Part shown: positions 35,852 to 44,732 of the stretch, one piece after another
How the letters are laid out: each line of letters opens with the position of its first letter
How positions within the stretch are numbered: position 1 is the first letter of the stretch
Assembly (NCBI RefSeq): GCF_021405525.1
Contig: NZ_JAGQAG010000001.1
Coordinates: 2,170,001 to 2,234,000, forward strand
DNA length: 64,000 nt
Direction: 5' to 3'
Source: Ruegeria pomeroyi
GTDB lineage: Bacteria; Pseudomonadota; Alphaproteobacteria; Rhodobacterales; Rhodobacteraceae
The notes under the pieces: model-generated
What the model saw: the letters and a program-made list of their open reading frames with translations, nothing else
Told to the model about the DNA's origin: nothing
The model's database searches: none
Program-made: the position numbers and the translations under genes

Positions 35852-36880
35852 ATGAGCGACACGACCCAAAGCCTCGACCTGAGCGCCGTCGATGCCTATC
35901 TGCGCGACCACCTGCCGGGCTATGCCGGGCCGCTGGAGGCCCGCAAATTCGACGTTGGCCAATCGAACCCGACCTTTCTGCTGAAGACACCCGCGCGCAA
36001 CTATGTGCTGCGGCGCAAGCCACCGGGAGTCTTGCTCAAATCCGCCCATGCAGTGGATCGCGAGTTCCGGGTGCAAAGCGCGCTGGCGGGCACGGATGTG
36101 CCGGTGCCGCGCATGTATCTGCTCTGCGAGGATGACACCGTGATCGGCTCGGCCTTTTACGTGATGGAGCATCTGGACGGGCGCAATTTCTACGAACCGT
36201 CGATGGAGGGCGAGACCAACGCCACCCGCACCGCCGTCATCGACGAGATGAACCGGGTGCTGGCGGCGCTGCATTCGGTCGATATCGACGCGGTTGGCCT
36301 GTCCGATTACGGCCCGCCGGGCAATTACTTCGAGCGCCAGCTCTCGCGCTGGACCAAGCAGTACCGGGCCTCGGAAACGGACACGATCCCGGACATGGAT
36401 GCGCTGATCGAGGCGCTGGGACAGGAAATGCCCGAGGATGACGGCCAGCGCACGCTGGTGCATGGTGATTACCGGATCGACAACATGATGTTCGAAAAGG
36501 GCGGCACCCGCTGTCTGGGCGTGCTCGACTGGGAACTCTCGACCATCGGCCACCCCTATGCCGATCTGGCCGCCGTGATCATGCAATGGCAGATGCCGCC
36601 GGGCAAAGAGGGGCGCGGGCTGGCCGGTGTCGACCGTGCCGCGCTGGGTCTGCCCACGGATGCCGAGTTCATCGCCGCCTATTGCGCGCGGCGCGGCATC
36701 GGCGGGATCGACCGTTTCGGCTTCTATCTTGCCTTCAACTTCTTCCGCATGGCGGCGATCATCCAGGGCGTCTACAAACGCGCGCTGGATGGCAATGCGT
36801 CGAACCCCGAACGCGCCCGGAGGCTGGGCCAGTATGTGGGCGTATTCGCGCAAAACGGGCTGAGGGCGCTGCGCGGGTGA
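35852..36880 (+). CDS. APH-type phosphotransferase family protein (ACAD10/LvaA-like kinase)
   Basis: A 342-residue kinase-fold protein. Key residues are intact: nucleotide-loop GQSNPTFLL near residue 36, Lys in YVLRRKPPG near 56, the catalytic loop LVHGDYRIDN (H204 to N211, with D206), and the metal-binding DWE at 226-228. This matches the APH_ACAD10/11-like group. LvaA of Pseudomonas and vertebrate ACAD10/ACAD11 phosphorylate 4-hydroxyacyl-CoAs before removal of the phosphate, so a phosphorylated CoA intermediate is plausible here. Antibiotic resistance is unlikely given the catabolic neighbours. Confidence 0.83.
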   Translation: MSDTTQSLDLSAVDAYLRDHLPGYAGPLEARKFDVGQSNPTFLLKTPARNYVLRRKPPGVLLKSAHAVDREFRVQSALAGTDVPVPRMYLLCEDDTVIGSAFYVMEHLDGRNFYEPSMEGETNATRTAVIDEMNRVLAALHSVDIDAVGLSDYGPPGNYFERQLSRWTKQYRASETDTIPDMDALIEALGQEMPEDDGQRTLVHGDYRIDNMMFEKGGTRCLGVLDWELSTIGHPYADLAAVIMQWQMPPGKEGRGLAGVDRAALGLPTDAEFIAAYCARRGIGGIDRFGFYLAFNFFRMAAIIQGVYKRALDGNASNPERARRLGQYVGVFAQNGLRALRG

Positions 36881-36897
36881 GCGGGCAGGGCGGCGAT

Positions 36898-37677
36898 ATG
36901 GACGGGCTGGCCGAGGGCAAGGACCGCAACTTTGTCACCGCGCTTGCGCGGGGGCTGGATGTGTTGCGCAGCTTTCGCCCCGGCGAGGTGCTGCTGACCA
37001 ATACCGACCTGTCCGAGCGGACCGGCCTGCCCAAACCGACCGTCTCGCGCTTGACCCATACGCTGTGCCAGCTGGGCTATCTGGTGCAGGACCGCCAAAG
37101 CGGCGCCTATCGGTTGGGCGTGGGCGTGCTGCAACTGGGCATGGGCGTGTTGGCGGGCATGGATATCTGTGACCGCGCGGCTGAGGTGCTGCGCGGCCTG
37201 CGCACCGGCGCCAACCCCTATATCACCGCCGCCCTGGGCGAGGTGCACCGGGCCGAGGTGATCTATGTTGCGGTGTCGCGCTCCCGCGAGAATGTCTCGC
37301 TCAGCATGCATGTGGGCTCGCGGCTGCCGCTGTTCCGCTCGGCCATCGGGCGGGCGATCCTGGTGGGGATGGAGGCGGAGGAGCGCGAGGCGGCCATTGC
37401 CGCAGGACTGCGCGACCTTGGGGCGCCCGAGGCAGAGCTGCGCGCCCAGATCGACCGCGCCGTCGAGGAATACGCCGTGCGCGGCTATTGCACCGGATAT
37501 GGCGACTGGCGCGCGGATGTGAACGGCATCGCGGTGCCGGTGCTGTCGCTTGGCGGTGCCCGCTTGCACGGGCTCAATCTGGGCGGGCCCAGTTTCCATG
37601 TCACCCCGGAAGAGTTGGAGCGCGTTTACGCGCCGCTCTTGATCGAAGCCGGGCGCAGTCTTGGTATGGTACCATGA
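36898..37677 (+). CDS. IclR family transcriptional regulator
   Basis: A 259-residue regulator with an N-terminal winged helix (about residues 10-75: FVTALARGLDVLRSF, then SERTGLPKPTVSRLTHTLCQLGY) and a C-terminal IclR effector domain (about 85-255: VSLSMHVGSRLPLFRSAIGR; RGYCTGYGDWRADVNGIAVP). Family members usually sense a pathway intermediate and repress a nearby catabolic operon. Position inside the cluster, just after the kinase gene, suggests that it controls this region. The ATG at 36898 was preferred to a GTG at 36877 that overlaps the kinase stop. Confidence 0.88.
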   Translation: MDGLAEGKDRNFVTALARGLDVLRSFRPGEVLLTNTDLSERTGLPKPTVSRLTHTLCQLGYLVQDRQSGAYRLGVGVLQLGMGVLAGMDICDRAAEVLRGLRTGANPYITAALGEVHRAEVIYVAVSRSRENVSLSMHVGSRLPLFRSAIGRAILVGMEAEEREAAIAAGLRDLGAPEAELRAQIDRAVEEYAVRGYCTGYGDWRADVNGIAVPVLSLGGARLHGLNLGGPSFHVTPEELERVYAPLLIEAGRSLGMVP

Positions 37678-37782
37678 GGGGGTGGCGCGCTCTTTCGACA
37701 AGGGTCCGTATTCCTACGTACTTTCCTTGGCGCGGGGGGCGGGCAAAACTCGGTCCAGCCGCGACAGCAGGAGGATAGCGCG

Positions 37783-39018
37783 ATGCCCGACCCCGGTTAC
37801 AGGACACTTGACACCGGCCGGTTGGGCCGGATCGCGGGCTGGATGCAGGGCTATGTCGACCGGCGCCGCTATGCGGGCAGTTCGGTGCTGGTCAGTCAGG
37901 GCGGGCAAGAGGTGTTTTTCCACGCCGCCGGTCAGCGCAGCATCGAGCGACAGTTGCCCTTTACCCGTGACACGCTGGTGCGGATCTATTCGATGACCAA
38001 GCCGGTCACCTCGCTGGCGGTGATGATGCTGGCCGAACGGGGGCTGTTCCACCTCGATGCGCCGGTGTCGAACTTTCTGCCGTCCTTCTCGGACATGCAG
38101 GCACTGGTGCCCGGAGCAAGCGCCATCGACCAGACCGAACCGGCGCCCTCGCCAACGCTGCACCAGCTGCTGACCCATACCGCCGGGCTGAGCTATCCGT
38201 TCAATCCCGGCGTTCTGGCGCGCGCGATGGAGGAGCAGGATCTGCTGTTCAAACCGGGTCAGGGCGCTTTGGCCGACATGGCCGACAAGGTGGCGGCACT
38301 GCCACTTGCATTCCAGCCTGGAAGCCGTTGGGAATACTCGGTTTCCATCGACATTCTGGGGCGCGTGGTCGAGGTGATCTCGGGCCGGACGCTGGCGCAG
38401 TTTTTCGAGGATGAAATTTTCGCCCCACTCGGCATGTCCGAGACCGGGTTCAGCGTGCCCGAGGGCGCGGGCGACCGTTTCGCCTCGCTCTATACGCCGC
38501 TTGCCGGGGATGCGATGGCGCTGAACGATGCCCATTCCGGCGGCGACACATTGCGCCTGTTCGACGAGGCGGGCAAATCGCCCTTCGAGAACGCCAGCAT
38601 GTATTCCGGCGGAGGTGGGCTGGTCAGCAGCATCGACGATTACCGCCGCTTTGCCGAGATGCTGCGCCGGGGTGGCGAGGTCGACGGTCATCGCCTGATC
38701 GGCCCGGCGACGCTCGATTTCATGATGCGTAACCATCTGCCGGGCGATATCGCCTCGATGGGGCCGCAGAGCTTTGCCGAACAGCCGATGGAGGGGATGG
38801 GCTTTGGCCTGGGCGGCGCCGTGGTGCTGGACCCGGCCCGCGCCCGCACCCCCGGCTCGGTCGGCGATTTCAGTTGGGGCGGAATGGCCTCGACCTTTTT
38901 CTGGCTGGACCGCGTCAATGAGATGACGGTGGTGTTCTTCACCCAATTGTCGCCCTCCAGCGCCTATCCCTCGCGGTCGGAACTCAAGGCGCTGATCCAT
39001 GGAGCATTATGCGAATGA
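37783..39018 (+). CDS. Serine hydrolase (beta-lactamase/esterase EstB family)
   Basis: A 411-residue enzyme of the class C beta-lactamase-like fold. The nucleophile motif S-x-x-K appears as IYSMTKPVTSLAVMML near residue 68-83, and the tyrosine motif as WEYSVSIDILGRVVE near residue 185. No signal peptide is present, so it acts in the cytoplasm, unlike a true beta-lactamase. Relatives hydrolyse esters, lactones or thioesters. Within a CoA catabolic cluster, an esterase or lactonase opening a substrate is plausible. The stop overlaps the acetoacetyl-CoA synthetase gene by 10 nt. Confidence 0.85.
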   Translation: MPDPGYRTLDTGRLGRIAGWMQGYVDRRRYAGSSVLVSQGGQEVFFHAAGQRSIERQLPFTRDTLVRIYSMTKPVTSLAVMMLAERGLFHLDAPVSNFLPSFSDMQALVPGASAIDQTEPAPSPTLHQLLTHTAGLSYPFNPGVLARAMEEQDLLFKPGQGALADMADKVAALPLAFQPGSRWEYSVSIDILGRVVEVISGRTLAQFFEDEIFAPLGMSETGFSVPEGAGDRFASLYTPLAGDAMALNDAHSGGDTLRLFDEAGKSPFENASMYSGGGGLVSSIDDYRRFAEMLRRGGEVDGHRLIGPATLDFMMRNHLPGDIASMGPQSFAEQPMEGMGFGLGGAVVLDPARARTPGSVGDFSWGGMASTFFWLDRVNEMTVVFFTQLSPSSAYPSRSELKALIHGALCE

Positions 39019-40970
39019 CAGATCCCCGGCCCATTCTCTGGACCCCAAGCAAGGCCCGCGCCGAGCAAAGCCGCATGGCGGCGTTTCAGCGTTGGTTGGC
39101 AGAGGAGCGCGGGCTGGAATTTGACGACTACAATGCCCTCTGGGACTGGAGCATTACGGATCTGGCTGGGTTCTGGACCGCGATCCGCGATTTCGCGGGC
39201 CTGCCGTTTCAGGGGGGGGACGGTCGGGTGCTGGCCGAACGGCGCATGCCCGGTGCGGTCTGGTTTCCCGGTGTCACCACCAACTTCGCCCGCCACATGC
39301 TGCGCCATGCCGAGAGCCGCCCCGAGTCACCCGCGCTGATCCTGCGCTCCGAGGGGTTCGGCCGCAAGGAGGTCACCTGGGCGCAACTGGCGCAACAGGT
39401 GGCCAATGTGGCCGCGCATCTGCGCGCCATGGGCGTGGGGCAGGGCGACCGGGTGGTCGCGATCCTGCCCAATACCGATAGTGCCGTGGTCGCATTCCTT
39501 GCCGCCGCCAGTATCGGCGCGATCTGGTCGCTGTGCGCCCCGGATATGGGTCATGTGGCGATCCTGGACCGGTTCCGCCAGATCGAGCCCAAGGTGCTGA
39601 TCGCGCAGGACGGCTATGTTCACGCGGGGCTTATGATCGACCGGCGCCCGGTGTTGGAGGAGATCCGCGCACATCTGCCCAGCCTAACCCACACGGTTCT
39701 GGTGCCGATGATGGGGGATGTGGCGCCGGGGATGACCCCTTGGGACGAGATGACCCAAGGCACGGCCACAGCGGAATTTGCCGATCTCCCCTTCGATCAT
39801 CCGCTGTGGATCGTCTATTCCTCGGGCACCACCGGTAACCCGAAACCCATCGTGCATGGTCATGGCGGTATCCTGCTGGAGGGCGCCAAACAGGCGCTGC
39901 ATCAGGATCTGGGCGGTGACGACCGCTTTCTCTGGCTCACCTCGTCGGGCTGGATCATGTGGAACGCGCAATTTGTTGCCACGGGGCAGGGTGCCACCGT
40001 GGTGCTGTTCGACGGGGCCGCCAACCACCCCGACATGCTGGCGGTCTGGCGTGTGGTGGCCGAAGAGCGGGTGACCAGTTTCGGCGTCGGCGCGGCTTAT
40101 GTCACCCAATGCCTGAAATCCGGCATCCGCCCGGGCGACGTGCTGGTTCTGTCGGCGCTCAAATCGCTGGGCACCACCGGATCACCGCTGACGGCCGAGG
40201 GCTATGACTGGGTCTATGATGCGGTGGACCCGGATATCTGGCTGGCGCCGATCTCGGGCGGGACAGACCTGTGCGGCGCCTTTGTCGGCGGCAACGTGAT
40301 GCTGCCGGTGCGTGCAGGCGAGATGCAATGCCGCTATCTGGGCAACGCCGTGCGCAGCTTTGATCCAGAAGGCGCTGAGATCATTGGTGAAGTCGGCGAG
40401 CTTGTTTGCACCGAACCGCTCCCCTCGATGCCGCTTGGGTTCTGGGGCGACAGCGATGGCAGCCGCCTGCATGAAAGCTATTTCGACACCTATCCCGGTA
40501 TCTGGCGGCATGGTGACTGGATCGAGATCACGCCCGAGGGTGGTTCGGTGATCTATGGCCGCTCGGACGCAACGATCAACCGCAAGGGGCTGCGGCTCGG
40601 CTCGTCCGAGATCTATCGCGCGGTCGAGGCGCTGCCCGAGGTGCTGGACAGCCTAGTGGTCGATCTGGAGTTTCTGGGCCGCGACAGTTTCATGCCGCTA
40701 TTCGTGGTGCCGGCGCCGGGGCAGGTGCTGGACGAGGCCCTGCGCGACCGCATCAACACGGCCATCCGCGAAACGCTGTCGCCGCGCTTTGTCCCCAACG
40801 ACATCGTTCAGATTGCCGAGGTGCCGCGCACCTTGTCGGGAAAGAAGCTGGAAGTTCCCGTCAAGAAACTGCTACTGGGGGGCGACCCGGCGCAGGTGGT
40901 GAACCGGGACTCGATGGCGAACCCGGAAAGTTTCGATTTCTTCGTGACTTATGCCGCCGGGCGACGCTGA
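39009..40970 (+). CDS. Acetoacetate--CoA ligase (acetoacetyl-CoA synthetase)
   Basis: Adenylate-forming ligase of 653 residues, the usual length for this family. It has the N-terminal AACS cap (FQRWLAEERGLEFDDYNALWDWS), the AMP-binding P-loop YSSGTTGNPKPIVHGHGG near residue 274, SPLTAEGYDW near 390, the YGRSDATINRKGLRLGS hinge near residue 515, and the C-terminal LSGKKLEVPVKKLL with catalytic Lys near 620. Converts acetoacetate, ATP and CoA to acetoacetyl-CoA. A ligase for acetoacetate in the cluster suggests that ketone-body-like products are handled. Related branched 3-keto acids are possible substrates. Confidence 0.88.
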   Translation: MRMTDPRPILWTPSKARAEQSRMAAFQRWLAEERGLEFDDYNALWDWSITDLAGFWTAIRDFAGLPFQGGDGRVLAERRMPGAVWFPGVTTNFARHMLRHAESRPESPALILRSEGFGRKEVTWAQLAQQVANVAAHLRAMGVGQGDRVVAILPNTDSAVVAFLAAASIGAIWSLCAPDMGHVAILDRFRQIEPKVLIAQDGYVHAGLMIDRRPVLEEIRAHLPSLTHTVLVPMMGDVAPGMTPWDEMTQGTATAEFADLPFDHPLWIVYSSGTTGNPKPIVHGHGGILLEGAKQALHQDLGGDDRFLWLTSSGWIMWNAQFVATGQGATVVLFDGAANHPDMLAVWRVVAEERVTSFGVGAAYVTQCLKSGIRPGDVLVLSALKSLGTTGSPLTAEGYDWVYDAVDPDIWLAPISGGTDLCGAFVGGNVMLPVRAGEMQCRYLGNAVRSFDPEGAEIIGEVGELVCTEPLPSMPLGFWGDSDGSRLHESYFDTYPGIWRHGDWIEITPEGGSVIYGRSDATINRKGLRLGSSEIYRAVEALPEVLDSLVVDLEFLGRDSFMPLFVVPAPGQVLDEALRDRINTAIRETLSPRFVPNDIVQIAEVPRTLSGKKLEVPVKKLLLGGDPAQVVNRDSMANPESFDFFVTYAAGRR

Positions 40971-40986
40971 CGCCGGAGGATGCGAC

Positions 40987-41856
40987 ATGACCGATGCGGA
41001 ACGCCAGCTGCTCGACCTGCTCGATATCGAGCGGTTGGAAGTGGATCTGTTTCGTGGCACCGGATCGGGGGGCGAAACGCCGACACGCATCTATGGAGGT
41101 CAGGTCATCGCACAGGCGCTGGCTGCTGCCTATCGCACGGTCGAGGACCGGTTGTGCCATTCGTTGCACGCCTATTTCATCCGCCCCGGTGACCCGTCGA
41201 TTCCCGTTATCTATCAGGTGGATAGAGCGCGGGATGGAGGTTCTTTCACAACCCGTCGGGTGGTGGCGATTCAACATGGCCGCCAGATCCTGAACCTGTC
41301 GGCCTCATTCCATGCGGGCGATGAAGGCTGGGACCATCAACACCCGATGCCGGATATTTCCGGCCCCGAAACCCATCCCACGCGGCAGGCTTTGCAAGAG
41401 CGCTTCATCGACCGTATCCCGCAGAAATACCGCACCGAATTCACCCGCGCGCGTCCCATCGAAATCCGCGAGGTCGAGCCGCGCGACATGTTCGAGCCGA
41501 TCCCGACCGACGACCGTCATTACCTGTGGTTCCGCATGGGTGCGGCAGCCGGGGCAGGGCCGGAAATGCAGCATCTGCTGCTCGCCTATGCCTCGGACAT
41601 GGGGTTGCTGGGCTCGGGCCTGCGGCCGCACGGGCTCAGCTGGTATACGCGTCAGGTCAACGGGGCCAGCCTGGATCATGCCATGTGGTTTCACGCGCCG
41701 ATCCGGTTCGAAAACTGGCATCTTTACGCGATGGACAGCCCCTGGACCGGTGCCGGGCGCAGTTTCAACCGGGGCAAGATCTATGCCGAAGACGGCACGC
41801 TGGTGGCCAGCGTGGCGCAGGAAGGGCTGATGCGGCGTCTGAAATCCGAAGGTTAA
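40987..41856 (+). CDS. tesB: Acyl-CoA thioesterase II (TesB family)
   Basis: Double hot-dog thioesterase of 289 residues. Family motifs are visible: IYGGQVIAQALAAAYRTV near residue 36, LHAYFIRPGDPSIPVIYQVDR (in part) near 60-80, RDGGSFTTRRVVAIQHG near 82, and the C-terminal SLDHAMWFHAPIRFENWHLY with the catalytic Asp near residue 225. Releases free acids and CoA from acyl-CoA esters. The ATG at 40987 follows a GGAGG; an earlier in-frame start would overlap the ligase gene. Convergent with the next SDR gene with 4-nt overlap. Confidence 0.9.
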   Translation: MTDAERQLLDLLDIERLEVDLFRGTGSGGETPTRIYGGQVIAQALAAAYRTVEDRLCHSLHAYFIRPGDPSIPVIYQVDRARDGGSFTTRRVVAIQHGRQILNLSASFHAGDEGWDHQHPMPDISGPETHPTRQALQERFIDRIPQKYRTEFTRARPIEIREVEPRDMFEPIPTDDRHYLWFRMGAAAGAGPEMQHLLLAYASDMGLLGSGLRPHGLSWYTRQVNGASLDHAMWFHAPIRFENWHLYAMDSPWTGAGRSFNRGKIYAEDGTLVASVAQEGLMRRLKSEG

Positions 41857-42623
41857 AGCTTGCCGCCGAATTGCCGGTTCAGCTTGCGCATGCCGCCCAG
41901 CCAACGGTCGTAATCCGCTGTTTTCATTCGGATATAGTCCAGAACCTGCGGATGCGGCAGCACCAGGAACTGCCCGGCGCGGATGGCCTGAACGCAAGCC
42001 TCGGCCACGTCCGAGGGTTCCAGCATTCCGTCCAGCGCCGCGACCGACTCCTCATGCCCACGCGTCATTTCCGAGCGGACCGCCTGCGGACACAGAACCG
42101 ACACGCCGATCCCGTCATCGCCATAGGTCATCGCCAGCCACTCGGCCAGACCAACCGAGGCGTGCTTGGTCACCCCATAAGGTGCCGCACCAACCTGGTT
42201 CAACAGACCCGCCGCCGAGGCCGTGTTGAGCAGATAACCACCGCCGCGCGCGATCATGCGCGGCACCACATGGCGCGCTGCCCAGACCTGTGACATCACG
42301 TTGATATCCCAGATACGTTGCCAGTCTGCATCCGGCGTCTCGATACCACCGATGGTCAGGATGCCGGCATTGGAACAAAAGAGGTCAATGGGACCGATCT
42401 TGGTTTCCACATGCTCGATCAGGGCGGCGATATCGGCCTCGCGGCTCACATCGCAGCGCAGGGCGACGCCACCAACCGATTGCGCGACGTCCTCGGCGCC
42501 TTGCAGGTTCAGGTCCGCGCAAACAACGCATTTCGCGCCCTCGGCGGCGAAGCGTTCGGCCAAGCCGCGCCCGATACCGCTGGCTGCACCGGTCACGACA
42601 ACAATCCTGTCTTTCAGTTCCAC
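41853..42623 (-). CDS. SDR family oxidoreductase
   Basis: Short-chain dehydrogenase of 256 residues: VVVTGAASGIGRGLAERFA near residue 9, CSNAGIL near 85 in place of the usual NNAG, NTASAAGLL near 137, and YGVTKHA (Tyr-x3-Lys) near residue 151. Substrate unknown. It is transcribed toward the CoA cluster but from its own promoter, and its 3' end overlaps tesB on the opposite strand by 4 nt. Confidence 0.85.
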   Translation of the reverse strand: MELKDRIVVVTGAASGIGRGLAERFAAEGAKCVVCADLNLQGAEDVAQSVGGVALRCDVSREADIAALIEHVETKIGPIDLFCSNAGILTIGGIETPDADWQRIWDINVMSQVWAARHVVPRMIARGGGYLLNTASAAGLLNQVGAAPYGVTKHASVGLAEWLAMTYGDDGIGVSVLCPQAVRSEMTRGHEESVAALDGMLEPSDVAEACVQAIRAGQFLVLPHPQVLDYIRMKTADYDRWLGGMRKLNRQFGGKL

Positions 42624-42707
42624 GGCGGACTCCCATGTTGCGCATTGGTCGAAGCGACGTCAGATCAGGGAGTTACGGGAGCACCCTCAGAGATCGCCAT
42701 TGTTTGA

Positions 42708-42731
42708 GAAGTCTTGGTTGCCCAAGACTTC
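42708..42731 (-). terminator. Perfect 10-bp hairpin between the SulP and SDR genes
   Basis: GAAGTCTTGG (42708-42717) pairs with CCAAGACTTC (42722-42731). It lies between SulP and the SDR gene on their shared strand. It lacks a T run, so termination is only one option. Confidence 0.4.
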
Positions 42732-42841
42732 CTTCAACGCTAGCGCAAGCGCGGGGCGGTGCCAATCCGGGCCAATAGCGTGACGTTCCGGCATCTGGGT
42801 GTACGCTTAATACACATAATACCGATTATGAGAAATACGTA

Positions 42842-44590
42842 TCAAGCAGATTGGGTGTTCTTCGACCTGAGCGCAGCAAAGGCATCGTATTGCGACAGGA
42901 ACACCCGCCCTGTCAGATCCTCAAGAAAATGACTGCGGGCCAGCCGGTCCATCACCGGGCCTTTGACCTCGGACAGATGCAGTTTGACACCCAGATCGCC
43001 CAGCCGCCGGTTGATCGCTTCAAGCGATTCCAGCGCGCTGAAATCGACCTCGTTCACCGCCGAACACATCAGGATCACATGGCGCAAAGTATCGCGGTCG
43101 CGCAGGACCCGGCTCAGGATCAGGTCTTCCATCCGGCGGGCATTGGCGAAATAGAGGCTCTCGTCGATGCGCAGCGTCACCACGCCGGGATCGGTTTCCA
43201 CCTTGTGGCGCAGGATGTTACGGAAATGCTGGCTGCCGGGCACCTGCCCCACCTCGGCCACATGCGGGCGCGAGGTTTTCCAGACGAACAGCAGCAGAGA
43301 GATCAGCACGCCACTGGCCACACCGATCTCGACCCCGGCCAGCAGGGTCAGCGCGATGGTGGCAAAGACGGCAGCGAAATCGGCGCGCGAATAGGACCAG
43401 GCCCGAGACAGGATCGACAGATCGACCAGCGACAGCACCGCCACGATGATGGTGGCGGCTAGCGTCGCCTTGGGCAGGAAATACAAAAGCGGCGTCAGGA
43501 ACAGCGCCGCCACCAGCAGGCCCACGGCGGTAAAGGCGCCCGCAGCGGGCGTTTCGGCCCCGGCATCGAAATTCACCACGGACCGCGCGAAACCTCCTGT
43601 CACCGGATAGCCCCCGGACAGCGAAGACGAGATATTGGCGGCCCCCAGCGCGATCAGTTCCTGATTTGGGTCGATGCGCTGTTTGCGTTTGGCGGCAAGG
43701 GTTTGCGCGACGGAAACGCTTTCGACATACCCGATGATCGAGAGGAGCGCGGCCGGGCCGATCAGTGCCGGTATAAGGCCCCAATCGACGCCAGACAGGC
43801 CCAGGGGTGGCAGGCCGGTGGGGACTTCGCCCACCACCGCCACGCCCAGAGAAGGCAGGTTCAGCGCCCAGGCCGCCAGCGTGGTGCCGATCACCGCAAA
43901 GATCGGCCCGACCCGTGCCAAAGTCGCGGCCAGCGGTTTCGCCAGCCCCAGTTGCGCATGAAGAACCTGCGCCAGCCCCTTGCGAACCCAGAACAAAAAG
44001 GCAAGCGCGACAATCCCCGTCACCAGCGTTGCCAGATTGACCTGCCCCAGATGCCGCGCCAGATCGAGCAGGATTTCGGGCAGAGTATGCCCATGCACCG
44101 GCACGCCCAGGACATGTTTCAGCTGGCTTGCCGCGATCAGCAGGCCCGAGGCGGTGATGAAACCTGCGATTACCGGATGGCTGAGGAAGTTGGCCACGAC
44201 ACCCAGCTTGAGCGCGCCCATCGCCAGCAGCATCGCGCCCGACAGCAGCGCCAGCACCCCCGCCGCCGCCACGTAGTCGGAGACGCTCGAGAGGTTCAGC
44301 GGTGCCAGCGCCGAGGCGGTCATCAGCGAGATCACCGCCACCGGCCCCACCGCCAGCGCCCGGCTGGTACCAAACAGCGCATAGGCCACCAGAGGCAGGA
44401 TCGAGGCGTATAACCCCACCTCGGCCGGCAGACCCGCCAGCAACGCATAGGCCAGCGATTGCGGGATCAGCATCACGGTCACGATGACCGCGGCGATCAG
44501 GTCACCGCTCAACTCGGCCCGCCCATAGCTGCGGCCCCAGTCGAGGATCGGCAGATAGGTCCGGGCCAGCCCGCGTATCCGTTGATTCAT
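42842..44590 (-). CDS. SulP family anion transporter with STAS domain
   Basis: SLC26/SulP transporter of 582 residues with about 12-14 hydrophobic segments. The N-terminal transport core holds IVTVMLIPQSLAYALLAGLP near residue 35-55 (SulP signature), and the cytoplasmic C-terminal STAS domain spans about residues 440-560 (VTLRIDESLYFANARRMED). Family members carry sulfate, bicarbonate or dicarboxylates with protons or sodium. The ATG at 44590 removes a 10-residue extension with poor composition. No sulfate-assimilation or carbonic anhydrase gene is immediately adjacent, so the substrate is unknown. Confidence 0.87.
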   Translation of the reverse strand: MNQRIRGLARTYLPILDWGRSYGRAELSGDLIAAVIVTVMLIPQSLAYALLAGLPAEVGLYASILPLVAYALFGTSRALAVGPVAVISLMTASALAPLNLSSVSDYVAAAGVLALLSGAMLLAMGALKLGVVANFLSHPVIAGFITASGLLIAASQLKHVLGVPVHGHTLPEILLDLARHLGQVNLATLVTGIVALAFLFWVRKGLAQVLHAQLGLAKPLAATLARVGPIFAVIGTTLAAWALNLPSLGVAVVGEVPTGLPPLGLSGVDWGLIPALIGPAALLSIIGYVESVSVAQTLAAKRKQRIDPNQELIALGAANISSSLSGGYPVTGGFARSVVNFDAGAETPAAGAFTAVGLLVAALFLTPLLYFLPKATLAATIIVAVLSLVDLSILSRAWSYSRADFAAVFATIALTLLAGVEIGVASGVLISLLLFVWKTSRPHVAEVGQVPGSQHFRNILRHKVETDPGVVTLRIDESLYFANARRMEDLILSRVLRDRDTLRHVILMCSAVNEVDFSALESLEAINRRLGDLGVKLHLSEVKGPVMDRLARSHFLEDLTGRVFLSQYDAFAALRSKNTQSA

Positions 44591-44678
44591 CCCTGTCCCC
44601 TGCCCGATGCGTGTCAGCAATACATATTCACGTTGCCTTATATGAAGGAAACATGGCGAATGTGAAGGGGGCGAGATG

Positions 44679-44706
44679 AAAAAAGCGCGAGGCCTGAGCC
44701 CCGCGC
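44679..44706 (-). terminator. Rho-independent terminator of gcdH
   Basis: On the minus strand a 9-bp stem with one G-U pair (44698-44706 with 44685-44693) is followed by six T residues (44679-44684), 27 nt past the gcdH stop. Confidence 0.85.
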
Positions 44707-44732
44707 CCTTGATTACAAAACCCGAGGGAAGG

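Noticed and set aside
35852-36880. Aminoglycoside resistance gene
   Set aside because: The APH fold is shared, but the ACAD10-like motifs and the CoA-metabolism neighbours argue for a catabolic kinase.
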